Shown: piece after piece, positions 36,191 to 46,408 of the stretch | Position numbering within the stretch: the first letter of the stretch is position 1 | How the letters are laid out: each line of letters begins with the position of its first letter | Origin: Polaribacter sp. IC073 | GTDB lineage: Bacteria > Bacteroidota > Bacteroidia > Flavobacteriales > Flavobacteriaceae | Direction of reading: 5' to 3' | DNA length: 64,000 nt | Assembly: GCF_007997075.1 (NCBI RefSeq) | Contig: NZ_VORS01000001.1 | Span: 124,001-188,000 of the forward strand | Program-made: the position numbers and the translations under genes | Notes under the pieces: generated by a model | Seen by the model: only the letters and a program-made list of their open reading frames with translations | Databases searched by the model: none | What the model was told of the DNA's origin: nothing

Positions 36191-37060
36191 ATGCAAACTA
36201 GTAAAGAATTAATTGCCCTTTTAGATTTAAAAAATGTGGGTAATAATACCTTCCTCGGAAATAGTTTTACTATTGGAAGTCCGAATGTTTTTGGTGGCCA
36301 AGTATTAGCGCAAGCTGTAAACGCCGCTTATAGAACCATACCAGAAACCCGATTTTTACACTCTTTACACGGTTATTTTTTAGAAGCAGGAGATTTAACA
36401 GTTCCTATTCATTACAAGGTAGAAGAAATGCGAAACGGCGGAAGTTTTTCTACAAGAAGAGTTACTGCAATTCAACATGAAAAAACAATTTTTATTTTAG
36501 CGGCGTCTTTTCATCAAAAGGAAGATGGTTTTGAGCATCAAACGAATTTTAACAACGATATAAAACAGCCAGAAGAATTATTAAGTTGGGAAGATATGTT
36601 AGCCCAGTTTGGAGATTTTTTACCAAAATCTACTAAAGATTTTCTAAGTGTAAAAAGACCTATAGAATTTAAACCTGTTAGAGTTCAAAACCCATTAGAT
36701 CCAAAAAATTTACCCGCAAATGAACAAGTTTGGTTTCGTTTAAAAGGAGATAATCATGCCGATTTAGACATGAGAATGAAACAAGAAATTCTAACTTATA
36801 TTTCTGATTATAATGTATTAAATGCTGCTTTTAATCCGAATGCTAGCGCTCATAATTTTGGCAACACACAAACCGCAAGTTTAGATCATTCGATGTGGTT
36901 TTTTAGAGATTTCGATTTTGATGACTGGATGTTATTTTCAGCAGAATCGCCAAATGCATTTGGAGCGAGAGGTTTAGCCAAAGGAAATATTTTTACCAGA
37001 GACGGTAAACTAGTTGCTTCTTTTGCACAAGAAGGTTTGTTAAGACCGAAAAAGAAGTAA
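36191..37060 (+). CDS. Acyl-CoA thioesterase II (TesB-type)
   Basis: A 289-residue double-hotdog thioesterase that hydrolyses acyl-CoA to free acid and CoA. The first hotdog opens with FGGQVLAQAVNAAYRTIP and FLHSLHGYFLEAGD. The second contains the catalytic-type Asp in ASLDHSMWFFRDFD and ends with the conserved Gln in SFAQEGLLR. Length and both halves match TesB. It follows the acyltransferase-like gene by six bases and precedes the SdpI gene by 34 bp. Confidence 0.92.
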   Translation: MQTSKELIALLDLKNVGNNTFLGNSFTIGSPNVFGGQVLAQAVNAAYRTIPETRFLHSLHGYFLEAGDLTVPIHYKVEEMRNGGSFSTRRVTAIQHEKTIFILAASFHQKEDGFEHQTNFNNDIKQPEELLSWEDMLAQFGDFLPKSTKDFLSVKRPIEFKPVRVQNPLDPKNLPANEQVWFRLKGDNHADLDMRMKQEILTYISDYNVLNAAFNPNASAHNFGNTQTASLDHSMWFFRDFDFDDWMLFSAESPNAFGARGLAKGNIFTRDGKLVASFAQEGLLRPKKK

Positions 37061-37094
37061 GCAGTATTCAGTATTCAAAATTAAAAAAAATAGT

Positions 37095-37454
37095 ATGAGT
37101 GATGCTTTATTATACGTTTTTACCACCAACGGATTGTTATTTTTAATTAGTATTATTTTCTGGAAATTTCCGCCAAAGAAAATTAATAGTCTATATGGTT
37201 ATAAAACACCTAAAGCGCTACAAAACCAACAAATATGGGACTTTGCAAATAGTACTTTTAATAGAAGTTTATTAATTTATGCTGGTATTTCTTTTATAGC
37301 TGGTTTGGCTTTTGCAACTTTTTTAAACGCAGAATTAACATGGCAACCCATGGCTTTTGTGTTTTTATCGATAATTGTAAGTATTGTAAAGACAGAAAAA
37401 GCCTTGAATGAAAATTTTACAGATGAAGGAAAAAAGAAAAAGATTAAAAAGTAG
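37095..37454 (+). CDS. SdpI-family membrane protein
   Basis: A 119-residue protein with three helices (about 5-22, 55-75, 80-97). The segment FPPKKINSLYGYKTPKALQNQQIWDFAN is the diagnostic SdpI/YhfL C-terminal motif (N-x-hydroxyl-G-x-R/K-T/S-P). B. subtilis SdpI gives immunity to a killing factor, but stand-alone members are widespread and mostly uncharacterised. Its last 11 bp overlap the end of the converging TonB receptor gene. Confidence 0.88.
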   Translation: MSDALLYVFTTNGLLFLISIIFWKFPPKKINSLYGYKTPKALQNQQIWDFANSTFNRSLLIYAGISFIAGLAFATFLNAELTWQPMAFVFLSIIVSIVKTEKALNENFTDEGKKKKIKK

Positions 37455-39921
37455 CCATAAAAGAAACCGATAAATTTCTTCCTGGTGAAGCAACACCAGA
37501 TGCAAATTCTATATAATGTTGGTCTAGTAAATTATCTAACCTGGCTTGCACAGAAAAGTTAGAACTAACTACATATCTTCCGTTTACCCCTAAAGTAACC
37601 CAACTTGGTGTACCAAAATACATGGCTACTTCCTCGGTTGCATTGGCATTAACAATTGGAGTTAAATCGTGGTTATCGATTCCTTCTGTAATATTAAAAT
37701 CTTTAATCTCTTTCTTAGCATTAAAACGAATGGCTGCTCCTAACTCCATTTTATCAATGCTATAATTCACTTCAAACTGCCCAAATAAAGGCGGAATAGA
37801 AGACATTGGTTCCTTGGTATCATAAGTTCTTCCTTTTGTATACGTTATAAAACCAGACGTTTTCCAAGCATTAGAAATTTTACCTAAATAATTGGCTGTA
37901 AAACCAGTAATATAAGCTCTTTCTTTGTTCTGGTTTGAAACTGCGTTGCCAAATTCACCATCAAATTCAACTTGTTGTATACTTCCATCTGTGTTATACA
38001 CAAAGTCTCTTTGAATATAATTATCTAATAAAGTGTAATACACATTTGCACCAAAACGAAATTTCTTATCATTAAAATATTTCTGAACTCCTATTTCTGC
38101 ATTGTAAGCAAATTCTGGCGTAACATGTATATTTGGTACGGTAACATTGCCCGATTTTTCTCGAACTCTACCAACATCATCTATATTCGGAGAACGAAAA
38201 CCAGAGGACACAACACTGTTTAATTGCCAATTTTTATTCGGCTTATAAACATACCCTAAAGTTGCCGTTACAGCCGAATGATTTGCCTTAATATCTGTTT
38301 CTGCTAGTTGGATAAATGTTTGATCTATCCATGTTGCATTTAAATGGGTATTTGTAAAACGAATACCCGAGTTTAAAGTAGATTTACTATTAATATCTTG
38401 TCTATAATCTACATAAGCTGCAGAACTTAAATAAGTACTACCGCCATCTGGGTAACGAGACTGTACATTAAAGGTGTTAGAAAAACCGTCTATTTCTCCG
38501 TTTACAATATTTAATTCTTTACCAATAGCATTCGATTTTACATCGTTATAAGCAAATTCAAAACCATAAGAAAGTGTTCTTTTTTTATCTTCTGTTAACG
38601 ATACAGAAAAATCTCCGTTCAAACTAAAAACGTCTACTGTTTCTTCTCTGTAAGACCTATCTAAACTTCCAAATTTACGCTGAATTCTGCTTTCTTTTAA
38701 ATTTTGATATGCTGCGGTTATAACTCCGTTTTCTATCCAATTTTTATTAGGGTTTAGCACTATCTGCGTAGATGCTAAAAATCTTTCTTGTGGACCATAA
38801 AACCATTCTGCAAATTTTAATTGCCCGTTTTTTAATTCTGCTAACCTATCAAATCTTGGTATGTCAGATGATGTAGAGTATTGAAGATTTATCTTTAAAT
38901 CTGTGTTTTTAGATAATGGTACAAAGAACTTTTGTAAAACATCCGTCTGATTATATCCTGTATTTCTTTGCAAATTAGGATCTGAGTTTACAGTAGGATT
39001 CTCTTTGTAATTCCCATTGGTATTTTCTGAGTAGAAAAACACTTTACCCCAATCATCAAAACCATGAGAACGGTTTTTACCTGCTTTTAAATCGCCAAAA
39101 TCACTATAAGAAACGCTTGTTAAAGAAGCCCATTTCTTTCTTCTAATTTCTGCGGTAACATTGGTTGTAATTTCATGGTTTATTGTTGAAAATCTAGAAA
39201 ATAACTGACTCTTCACTTCTTTTTCTTCGGATAATTTTGGTGTTTTTGTGTAATAATGAATTACACCACCCAAAGCATCTGAACCATAAACTACAGAAGA
39301 AGGTCCGAAGACAACTTCTGTTTTATCTAACATATTTGGTGTTACTGTTATTGAACTTTGTAAATGTCCTTTTCTATAAATAGCATTGTTCATTCGAACC
39401 CCATCTACCACCAATAAAACACGGTTAGATTCCATACCACGAATTACAGGACTTCCCCCACCAAATTGAGATTTTTGCACTTTTATACCAGGAATTGTTG
39501 CTAATAAATCTGCAGAAGTTTGTGCAGAAACTTTCTGAATATCTTTCGCGTTTAAGACCGCAATTTGTTCTGCAATTCTATTTGTTTTTTCATCTGTTTT
39601 AAATAAAGAAATTACTACCTCATCTAATTGCTCAGATTCTTTTGTTAAATAAATAATATAGTTTTTAGATTTTACAACCGATTTTCTCATTCTTAAAACA
39701 GCATAAGAAAGGTGTGAAAAAACTACAAATTCATTCTTTGAAAAATCAGAAATATCTGTAACACCGTTATTGTTTGTAGTAATATTAATGGTATGTTTAT
39801 CGTTAAAAACACTTACATTTTTAATGATTTTGCCCGTTTGGTGGTCTAAAACCTTAATTTTTTGTGAAAAAGTAAAACTACTAATTAAAAAAATGACTGT
39901 AAAAAATAAATTCTTCATCAA
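37444..39921 (-). CDS. TonB-dependent outer-membrane receptor
   Basis: An 825-residue receptor. Signal peptide (1-19), a CarboxypepD_reg-like Ig domain (about 20-90), plug (QKVSAQTSADLLATIPGIKVQKSQFGGGSPVIRGMESNRVLLVVDGVRMNNAIYR region, about 129-215) and barrel ending RNLSVSFMATF. The NAIYRKGHLQS segment and GxSPVIRGME resemble heme/iron-type receptors of the HmuR class, but no specific ligand residue is certain. The stop overlaps the SdpI gene by 11 bp, and the start overlaps the recO stop by 4 bp. Confidence 0.88.
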   Translation of the reverse strand: MMKNLFFTVIFLISSFTFSQKIKVLDHQTGKIIKNVSVFNDKHTINITTNNNGVTDISDFSKNEFVVFSHLSYAVLRMRKSVVKSKNYIIYLTKESEQLDEVVISLFKTDEKTNRIAEQIAVLNAKDIQKVSAQTSADLLATIPGIKVQKSQFGGGSPVIRGMESNRVLLVVDGVRMNNAIYRKGHLQSSITVTPNMLDKTEVVFGPSSVVYGSDALGGVIHYYTKTPKLSEEKEVKSQLFSRFSTINHEITTNVTAEIRRKKWASLTSVSYSDFGDLKAGKNRSHGFDDWGKVFFYSENTNGNYKENPTVNSDPNLQRNTGYNQTDVLQKFFVPLSKNTDLKINLQYSTSSDIPRFDRLAELKNGQLKFAEWFYGPQERFLASTQIVLNPNKNWIENGVITAAYQNLKESRIQRKFGSLDRSYREETVDVFSLNGDFSVSLTEDKKRTLSYGFEFAYNDVKSNAIGKELNIVNGEIDGFSNTFNVQSRYPDGGSTYLSSAAYVDYRQDINSKSTLNSGIRFTNTHLNATWIDQTFIQLAETDIKANHSAVTATLGYVYKPNKNWQLNSVVSSGFRSPNIDDVGRVREKSGNVTVPNIHVTPEFAYNAEIGVQKYFNDKKFRFGANVYYTLLDNYIQRDFVYNTDGSIQQVEFDGEFGNAVSNQNKERAYITGFTANYLGKISNAWKTSGFITYTKGRTYDTKEPMSSIPPLFGQFEVNYSIDKMELGAAIRFNAKKEIKDFNITEGIDNHDLTPIVNANATEEVAMYFGTPSWVTLGVNGRYVVSSNFSVQARLDNLLDQHYIEFASGVASPGRNLSVSFMATF

Positions 39922-40640
39922 TTAAAAACTGTTTCTAAAATTTGTAACGATTTTGGTTTTCTAAAACCGTCCAAATGTAATTCAAAATATCTAATTATAA
40001 TCTGTAACACCAACTGCCTTTCATTTTTACTAAAAGACACATCTTCTATACCATCAAAAGTTATGCCCAATAGCTTTTTAAATTGATAAAATTCGTTACC
40101 GGAAATTATATCTTTATTCGTTCTAGATTCCGAAAAATTTCCGTTCAATAAATCGAAGCCAAAAACGGCGGTTTCTGTTGTATCCGGATAAAATCCTAAG
40201 AAACGAGAAGCGTTCAATAGAAAGAGTAAATGAAAATTAGCGATCTTATCATGAACATCTAACCACGTTAAACTCGCTTCTAAATAATTATAAAAATCTA
40301 CATTCTTTTCTTCTTCTTGAATACTGTTAGAAAGAACTTCAGAAAGAAATAAAACTACAGATTGTTTTACAATATCTCTGTAAATTGTTTGGTACGGATT
40401 TAAAATTTGAACTTCCTTTAAAGTATGAAGAGAACTCTTAGAACTATGATTTGCAACCAAGGTTAGTTGCGTTAAGGGTTGAAAATAAGCTATTTTAATT
40501 CCGCCTTTTTTAGCTTTTAAAATCCCTTTTATAATGTAAGACTTGATACCTTCTTGCTCGGTATAGCACTTTACTATTAAACTGGTATCGCTGTACTTTA
40601 AGCTACTTAGTACAATTGCTTTGGTAGTTATAACAGCCAT
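39918..40640 (-). CDS. recO: DNA repair protein RecO
   Basis: A 240-residue cytoplasmic protein that helps load RecA in the RecFOR pathway. The N-terminal OB-fold is visible as TTKAIVLSSLKYSDTSLIVKCYTEQEG, and the helical C-domain follows. It has no Cys zinc ligands in the C-domain, as in many Bacteroidota. It sits between porZ (stop immediately before its start) and the TonB receptor; recO next to porZ is a familiar flavobacterial order. Confidence 0.93.
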   Translation of the reverse strand: MAVITTKAIVLSSLKYSDTSLIVKCYTEQEGIKSYIIKGILKAKKGGIKIAYFQPLTQLTLVANHSSKSSLHTLKEVQILNPYQTIYRDIVKQSVVLFLSEVLSNSIQEEEKNVDFYNYLEASLTWLDVHDKIANFHLLFLLNASRFLGFYPDTTETAVFGFDLLNGNFSESRTNKDIISGNEFYQFKKLLGITFDGIEDVSFSKNERQLVLQIIIRYFELHLDGFRKPKSLQILETVFN

Positions 40641-42968
40641 TTAATTAACAATCGCTATTTTAGTAACTGAAGTTTCAGAGGCATCATCATTAGAAAGTAA
40701 AACAATATAGACCCCAGACGCTACTGTATTACCTGCTAAGTTTTTCTTGTTCCAAACTACTTTTCCTCCCTGTATTTCTTGCCCTTCTACAACATTAGTT
40801 TCATAGACTAAATTCCCTGCAACGTCTAAAATTTTTACATTTGTCCCTTTAGGTAAATGGGTGCCATTTCTACCATCTATAGTAATTGTTTGGTGATTTT
40901 TTAAAGCAGGGTTTGGGTATGCGTAGACTTCTCCTAAAACGTCACCAAAAGGAGCAACATTGCTATTATATGCCACAATACCTTTATCTGTTGCAAAATA
41001 TACTTTACTTGTAGTATTATCTACTCTAATCTTTAAAATTCTGTTAGAAGGTAAGGGTGAGTTTTGTTTGCTAAAATTTGCAATTGTTTTTTGACCGCTT
41101 GGATTGGTATATATAACACCTCCACTATCTGTACCAATCCATTTATTATCTGCGCCATCTACAAAAATAGAATTTACAGCTTGGTCTCCTGCCAATTTCT
41201 TAGCAATACCATCATCTAATATTATAATAGGATTTGCATTAGAAACTGTTTCTTCAAAAACACCAGACGCATTGTTATAAACCACCAAACCAGATTTTGT
41301 TCCTAACCAAATTCTGTTACTTCTATCTACAGCAACGGTGTTCACGTTTGCATCTGGTAGATTTCCTAAATTAGGAGTTGCAATTAATGCTTTTTTTCGA
41401 TTTCCGTTTTCATTAAAAACAAAAACTCCGTTATTTCTAGAACCATACCAAATACTATTATTTCTGTCTATAGCCATTTCACTTAAACCAAATGCGGGAT
41501 TGGTTTTAACAGAACTCATATCAAACTCAGACCATTGCCCATTTACAGAAAGTTTTTTCAATTCATTAGGCACTCCTATATTTGTTACCCATAAATTCCC
41601 TTGGCTATCTATAGCAGAACCAACTACTCTAATGGTAACCCGGTTTAGATCTAATTCTTCGATATCTTCTAAAGCGCTGTTTAACTGGTTGTAAAAAGTT
41701 TTAATTTCATTGTTTTCAACAACTAAGATTCCACCAGTTGCAACAGAACTCACATTTCTTGTATCTCCCAAAGAACTAATATATACTTTATTTTCTTCAT
41801 TTGTATCTATAGTGATGTGACTTAAATCTGTATATGGTTTATCTATATTAAACTTTGTGTTGATCCAGTTTTCTCCATTATAATGACTAAACCCTTTCCG
41901 ATTAAAAGAAGGGCCAAAAACAGCATTATAACCGCCATAAACCACCCATAAATTACTATTATGCGCTGCTATCGAAAAAACATCATTAGACAAAGGACCT
42001 TCTGGATGTATTTCTAAATAAGTTGAAGGTTGAGAAATTGTTGTTGTTGTTAAAATACCGAATTCTTTGGTTGCTAAATAAACCGTATTATTTTCAAAAA
42101 AAGCATTATTTAACGAGTAATCATAAGACGTGTTGGGGATAAATTGCCCCTTTTCAACCATTAAAGAATCTAATATAATCGCTTTGTCATTTAGAGAAAT
42201 ACTTAAATGTGATGTTGAGGACTTTATGGCTTTTATTTCTTCAGAAAAACTTTCTATTTCTGTTAAAAACGTTCCGTCAAATGCAAATAATCTAGAGTTT
42301 TCTATCACATATAAACTATTTAAAAAAGCAATTCCTTTAAAATTTCTACCTGCAAATAATTGTTCCCAGTTATTGAAATCTATTAATAAGTTATTTGAAA
42401 TATCTGCTTTAAAAATACCCGTTTCTGTAGCAGCATAAATGGTATCATTTGCAATAATTGTTTCATTTATTTTTATGGATGCTGAATTGTTTCCTATAAA
42501 ATACGTGTCGCCAAATTCTAACTTTTCTATATCATAAACCACCACTGCAAAAGGGGTAGCTAAATAAAGTTTGTTGTTAAATTCAGATATATGGTTGATA
42601 CTCTTCTCTCCAGATTGATTAAAGTTAACAATGTCAGATGAAATCGTAATCCTTCCGTTTTCATCTACAACCTCTACCAAACCATTCTCGTACCCAATTA
42701 CAAGCCTTTTAAATTCTTTATTATAATGTATCGCTGTTGTTGGCTCACCAGACAAACCTTGTACAGAAGAAAGTTTGTTTATTTCCTTACTTTTTACATC
42801 ATACGTAAAAACAGCATTATCGGTTAAAGCATAAATTATAGTTGCTACCTTTGTAAAATCTTTTACATTATTATAAGAGTAAAAATCTTCCCAAGAAGCA
42901 CTATAATCTGTTTGCGAAAATATTGCTAGAGAAGAAATTAGTAAATAAAAAGAAAAGAGTTTTTTCAT
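40641..42968 (-). CDS. porZ: Type IX secretion protein PorZ (beta-propeller with T9SS C-terminal domain)
   Basis: A 775-residue secreted protein. A signal peptide (MKKLFSFYLLISSLAIFSQ) is followed by SWEDFYSYNNVKDF, the PorZ N-terminal motif, and two seven-bladed propellers built from repeats of the type INxIYWYGSxNGLVVYN (for example NRIWLGTKSGLVVYNN, NKWIGTDSGGVIYTN, YFATDKGIVAYN). The last 85 residues are a type A sorting domain (YAYPNPALKNHQ..VKILDVAGNLVYET..GVYIVLLSN). In P. gingivalis PorZ is part of the surface attachment complex with the sortase PorU. One base separates it from recO. Confidence 0.9.
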   Translation of the reverse strand: MKKLFSFYLLISSLAIFSQTDYSASWEDFYSYNNVKDFTKVATIIYALTDNAVFTYDVKSKEINKLSSVQGLSGEPTTAIHYNKEFKRLVIGYENGLVEVVDENGRITISSDIVNFNQSGEKSINHISEFNNKLYLATPFAVVVYDIEKLEFGDTYFIGNNSASIKINETIIANDTIYAATETGIFKADISNNLLIDFNNWEQLFAGRNFKGIAFLNSLYVIENSRLFAFDGTFLTEIESFSEEIKAIKSSTSHLSISLNDKAIILDSLMVEKGQFIPNTSYDYSLNNAFFENNTVYLATKEFGILTTTTISQPSTYLEIHPEGPLSNDVFSIAAHNSNLWVVYGGYNAVFGPSFNRKGFSHYNGENWINTKFNIDKPYTDLSHITIDTNEENKVYISSLGDTRNVSSVATGGILVVENNEIKTFYNQLNSALEDIEELDLNRVTIRVVGSAIDSQGNLWVTNIGVPNELKKLSVNGQWSEFDMSSVKTNPAFGLSEMAIDRNNSIWYGSRNNGVFVFNENGNRKKALIATPNLGNLPDANVNTVAVDRSNRIWLGTKSGLVVYNNASGVFEETVSNANPIIILDDGIAKKLAGDQAVNSIFVDGADNKWIGTDSGGVIYTNPSGQKTIANFSKQNSPLPSNRILKIRVDNTTSKVYFATDKGIVAYNSNVAPFGDVLGEVYAYPNPALKNHQTITIDGRNGTHLPKGTNVKILDVAGNLVYETNVVEGQEIQGGKVVWNKKNLAGNTVASGVYIVLLSNDDASETSVTKIAIVN

Positions 42969-43055
42969 TAAAGTAATTTATAATTCAAAGATATTTATTT
43001 ATTGTTACAATAACGCTAAAACATAATACATTAGTACAAAATTGAATAGGATTTT

Positions 43056-43529
43056 ATGGGTATAGAAATAGAAAGAAAGTTTTTAGTAAAAAGCGTAGCA
43101 TTTAAAAAAGAGAGTTTTAAAAAGAACTATTTAAAACAAGGGTATTTAAATGCTGATAAAAATAGAACGGTACGGATTAGAATTTCTGATGAAACTGCCT
43201 ACATTACAATAAAAGGAAAATCGAACACAGAAGGCACCAGCAGGTTTGAATGGGAAAAAGAGATTCCTATTTTTGAAGCTGAAGAACTTATGCTTTTATG
43301 TGAACCTGGTTTAATTGAAAAGTATCGATACTTAGTAAAAAAAGGAAAACACACTTTTGAAGTTGACGAATTTTTAGGAGATAACTTAGGTTTAATTGTT
43401 GCTGAAATTGAGTTAAATTCTGAAAAGGAAAACTTCGAAAGACCAATCTGGTTAGCCAAAGAAGTCACTGGAGAATCTAAATATTATAACTCTAGTGTTA
43501 GCAAATTTCCTTTTAAAAGTTGGACATAA
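43056..43529 (+). CDS. CYTH domain protein (triphosphate tunnel metalloenzyme)
   Basis: A 157-residue cytoplasmic protein with the CYTH signature EIERKFLV at the N-terminus and the alternating basic/acidic strands of a triphosphate tunnel fold (TVRIRISDETAYITIKGKSN, RFEWEKEIP, YRYLVKKGKHTFEVDEF, GLIVAEIELNSE). Bacterial CYTH proteins of this length are usually inorganic tripolyphosphatases. It is a single gene transcribed divergently from porZ. Confidence 0.92.
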   Translation: MGIEIERKFLVKSVAFKKESFKKNYLKQGYLNADKNRTVRIRISDETAYITIKGKSNTEGTSRFEWEKEIPIFEAEELMLLCEPGLIEKYRYLVKKGKHTFEVDEFLGDNLGLIVAEIELNSEKENFERPIWLAKEVTGESKYYNSSVSKFPFKSWT

Positions 43530-43533
43530 AAAA

Positions 43534-43552
43534 CCTCGAACAATGTTCGAGG
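43534..43552. terminator. Hairpin after the CYTH gene
   Basis: CCTCGAAC and GTTCGAGG form a perfect 8-bp stem with an AAT loop, 4 bp after the CYTH stop codon. The T-run is better on the minus strand, so it may act in both directions. The rest of 43553-43765 is AT-rich with no gene visible. Confidence 0.6.
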
Positions 43553-43765
43553 AAATTTAATAAATCTACCCCTAAATAAATTTATAAAATGCCCAATAAC
43601 TTACCAAAAGCTAAGTTACTGATTAACACAAAAATAGCTATTATTTCTTACAACAACAAAATTAACATAACTTTTTAAAAGTATTTTGTTAATTTTTCTC
43701 AAACTAACAAGTATCCTCTATTAAAATAGTTATTAAACTATTAATATCATAATAAAAATAAATAT

Positions 43766-44407
43766 TTACAATATATAATATATCGTCAAAAAGTGACTAA
43801 AACTACCTAAAAGAACAAAAAGGTGAAATATGGCATGATTGTAAGGCAACTTTTTTATCATATAAAGAATGGCACCTATGCTATAAAACACACCTCCAAT
43901 AAATAAAAAATTTAAACTAAAGGAAGATAAACTTTCTATTAAAGGGGTGATAAAAAAGACAACTTGCCAACCCATTAATAAATACATTGCGGTAGAGATT
44001 TTATCAAACCTTCCTGTAAAAAATAATTTTAAAACAATGCCAATTAACCCAAAAAGCCACACAAAAATAGCCATATAAATTCCTAAACTAGAATTTAAAC
44101 CAACCAAGCAAAGTGGCGTGTAACTACCTGCAATTAGTACATAAATTGCAGCATGATCTAAAATGTTTAATTTTCTTCTTTTTTTAGGTTCTTTGGCTGC
44201 ATGGTAAAAAGTTGAAGCTGCATAAAGAACAATTAAACTAAAGCCGTAAATAATAAAACTTGCAGGTTTCCAAAAACCAGTATAATTAAATGCTTTTAGT
44301 ACTAAAAAAGGAAAGGCAATTATACTTAGGAACAAACCGAAAGCGTGAGACCAAATGTTTAAATTTTCTTCTGATGTTGAATATGCATGGTTTAGTTTTT
44401 CACTCAT
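43766..44407 (-). CDS. Hemolysin III / PAQR-family membrane protein
   Basis: A 213-residue seven-helix protein. The family motif ENLNIWSHAFGLF lies near the N-terminus, with the zinc-ligand candidates STFYHA and LFVLLGSFSHFL, plus ILDHAAIYVLIAGSYTPLCL. Members are related to eukaryotic adiponectin receptors and are not proven hemolysins. Its start overlaps the stop of the acyltransferase by 4 bp (ATGA), so the two are co-translated, pointing to a membrane-lipid role. Confidence 0.92.
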   Translation of the reverse strand: MSEKLNHAYSTSEENLNIWSHAFGLFLSIIAFPFLVLKAFNYTGFWKPASFIIYGFSLIVLYAASTFYHAAKEPKKRRKLNILDHAAIYVLIAGSYTPLCLVGLNSSLGIYMAIFVWLFGLIGIVLKLFFTGRFDKISTAMYLLMGWQVVFFITPLIESLSSFSLNFLFIGGVFYSIGAILYMIKKLPYNHAIFHLFVLLGSFSHFLTIYYIL

Positions 44408-45180
44408 TTTTTTCTATTTGTGTCTTTCATGTATTTGGTGTCTTTTTCTAGATCACTGTAAAGAAGGTTAAAAGTTTTATACTTTAGGGCATCCATATCT
44501 TTTGCTACAGACATTCCTTTTGTTTCTATAAAATCGTATTGGTGCACTCTTAGAATACCTGGTCTACCTTTAAAAGGGTCCCACGAAAAAAAACGTTTAC
44601 AATCATAGTAAACTTGTGGTACAATTGGTATTTCAAACTCTATAGCCAAACTAAACGCTCCTTTTTTAAATGGTGCCAAAATAATGTCTTCAGACGGCAC
44701 TAATCCTTCAGGAAAAATTGCCATACTTACTCCGTTTTGCAAACGCTTTTTCGCCATTTTAAAAACACGTTTTCTACTTTCTAAACTACTTCTGTCTACC
44801 ATAATAACGGTTCTTTTATAAAGAAAGCCAAATACAGGTATTTTAGCAAGTTCTTTTTTACCTACAAACACAATTGGATTTTTACTAATAGCGATCAATA
44901 AAAAAGGATCTAATAAAGAAGCATGATTTGGGCAAAACATATAACTCTTATCTTGTTCTATGCTTTCTTCAGACTTAAAATCTATTCGAAAACCCATTCC
45001 GTAAATTAATATTTTAGACAGCAATCTTGCGAACTTCCAGAATATATGATAATGGGCTTCTTTGATAGAAAAAATTAATAAAAAAGGGAATAGCAATAAA
45101 ATAGACGCAAACATTAAAATGTAGAACCAGAGTCGCCAAACCAGTATTAAAAATATTTTTAGAAATTTCATAAAGACCAA
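44404..45180 (-). CDS. 1-acyl-sn-glycerol-3-phosphate acyltransferase-like protein
   Basis: A 258-residue integral membrane acyltransferase. The catalytic motif NHASLLDP (H-x4-D) lies at about residue 82-89, block III FPEGLVP follows at about 152, and two N-terminal helices (about 7-40) anchor it. An ATG three codons in (45171) is an alternative start. It acylates lysophosphatidate or a related lysolipid; the exact acceptor is not determined. It is upstream of and overlapping the hemolysin III gene, and divergent from trpS. Confidence 0.9.
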   Translation of the reverse strand: MVFMKFLKIFLILVWRLWFYILMFASILLLFPFLLIFSIKEAHYHIFWKFARLLSKILIYGMGFRIDFKSEESIEQDKSYMFCPNHASLLDPFLLIAISKNPIVFVGKKELAKIPVFGFLYKRTVIMVDRSSLESRKRVFKMAKKRLQNGVSMAIFPEGLVPSEDIILAPFKKGAFSLAIEFEIPIVPQVYYDCKRFFSWDPFKGRPGILRVHQYDFIETKGMSVAKDMDALKYKTFNLLYSDLEKDTKYMKDTNRKK

Positions 45181-45306
45181 AAATACTAATTTCTTTTTGT
45201 TTATTGATTTTACTAATCAAAACCTTATTTTTGTCCTCTAAAAAATTTATAAATCTTAATAAGTCATATTTTTTAAGGTTCATAAAAGCAGTAAAAACAA
45301 AAATTA

Positions 45307-46275
45307 ATGTCAAGAATTTTAACAGGTGTACAAAGTACAGGAACCCCACATTTAGGTAATTTATTAGGAGCTATTTTACCTGCAATAGAAATGGCTAACA
45401 AACCAGAAAACGAGTCTTTTATATTTATTGCAGACATGCATTCTTTAACACAAATTAAAGATGGTAAATTATTAAGAGAAAACACATATAGTGTTGCAGC
45501 TACTTGGCTTGCTTGTGGTTTAGATATTAATAGAACTGTTTTTTACAGACAGAGTGATATCCCTCAGACAGCAGAATTAACTTGGTATTTGAGTTGTTTT
45601 TTTCCGTACCAAAGATTAACATTAGCACATGGTTTTAAAGACAAATCAGACAGGTTAGGAGACGTAAACGCTGGCTTATTTACGTACCCAATGTTAATGG
45701 CGGCAGATATTTTATTGTACGATGCAGAAATTGTTCCTGTAGGAAAAGATCAATTACAGCATTTAGAAATGACACGTGACGTTGCCAATAGATTTAACAA
45801 TATTGTTGGTGAAACGTTGGTGGCACCCAAAGCAGAGATACAAAAGGGTACAAAATTAGTTCCAGGAACGGATGGTGAAAAAATGAGTAAATCGAGAGAA
45901 AATACCATCAATATTTTTCTTACTGATAAAAAATTACGCAAACAAATTATGGGAATTAAAACCGATAGTTTGGCTCTAGAAGATCCAAAAAACCCAGATA
46001 CAGATAATATTTTTGCGTTGTATCATTTATTAGCTTCAGAAGCTCAAATTTTAGAAATGAGAGCAAATTACGAAGGTGGAAATTATGGTTATGGGCATGC
46101 AAAACAAGCTTTATATGAGCTAATTTTAGAGAAATTTGCTACTGTTAGAGAACGTTACCATCATTTTATGGAAAACAAACATGAAATTGACGAAGCGCTG
46201 AATATTGGTGCGGAGAAAGCAAAAGTTACTGCAAATGCCGTTATAAAAAGAGTTAGAGAAAAAATAGGGTATTAA
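45307..46275 (+). CDS. trpS: Tryptophanyl-tRNA synthetase
   Basis: A 322-residue class I aminoacyl-tRNA synthetase that charges tRNA-Trp. The HIGH-type motif is GTPHLGN (17-23), the KMSKS loop is GEKMSKSREN (about 196-205), and the family PVGKDQLQHLEMTRDVANRFN block is present. The length is the usual short bacterial form. It is the only gene on its strand here and ends before a bidirectional terminator. Confidence 0.97.
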   Translation: MSRILTGVQSTGTPHLGNLLGAILPAIEMANKPENESFIFIADMHSLTQIKDGKLLRENTYSVAATWLACGLDINRTVFYRQSDIPQTAELTWYLSCFFPYQRLTLAHGFKDKSDRLGDVNAGLFTYPMLMAADILLYDAEIVPVGKDQLQHLEMTRDVANRFNNIVGETLVAPKAEIQKGTKLVPGTDGEKMSKSRENTINIFLTDKKLRKQIMGIKTDSLALEDPKNPDTDNIFALYHLLASEAQILEMRANYEGGNYGYGHAKQALYELILEKFATVRERYHHFMENKHEIDEALNIGAEKAKVTANAVIKRVREKIGY

Positions 46276-46350
46276 CTATTGAAGCATAATATTGCTGCAA
46301 TAAAGAGTACTATAAAGTTTATTTTGACGGAACAGTAAATATTAAAAAAG

Positions 46351-46385
46351 AAAAGCGCCTAAAAGAATATCTTTTAGGCGCTTTT
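46351..46385. terminator. Bidirectional intrinsic terminator
   Basis: AAAAGCGCCTAAAAG (46351-46365) pairs perfectly with CTTTTAGGCGCTTTT (46371-46385) around AATAT. It serves both trpS and the converging DUF4837 gene. Confidence 0.92.
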
Positions 46386-46408
46386 AATGATATCATTAAA
46401 AGATGAAT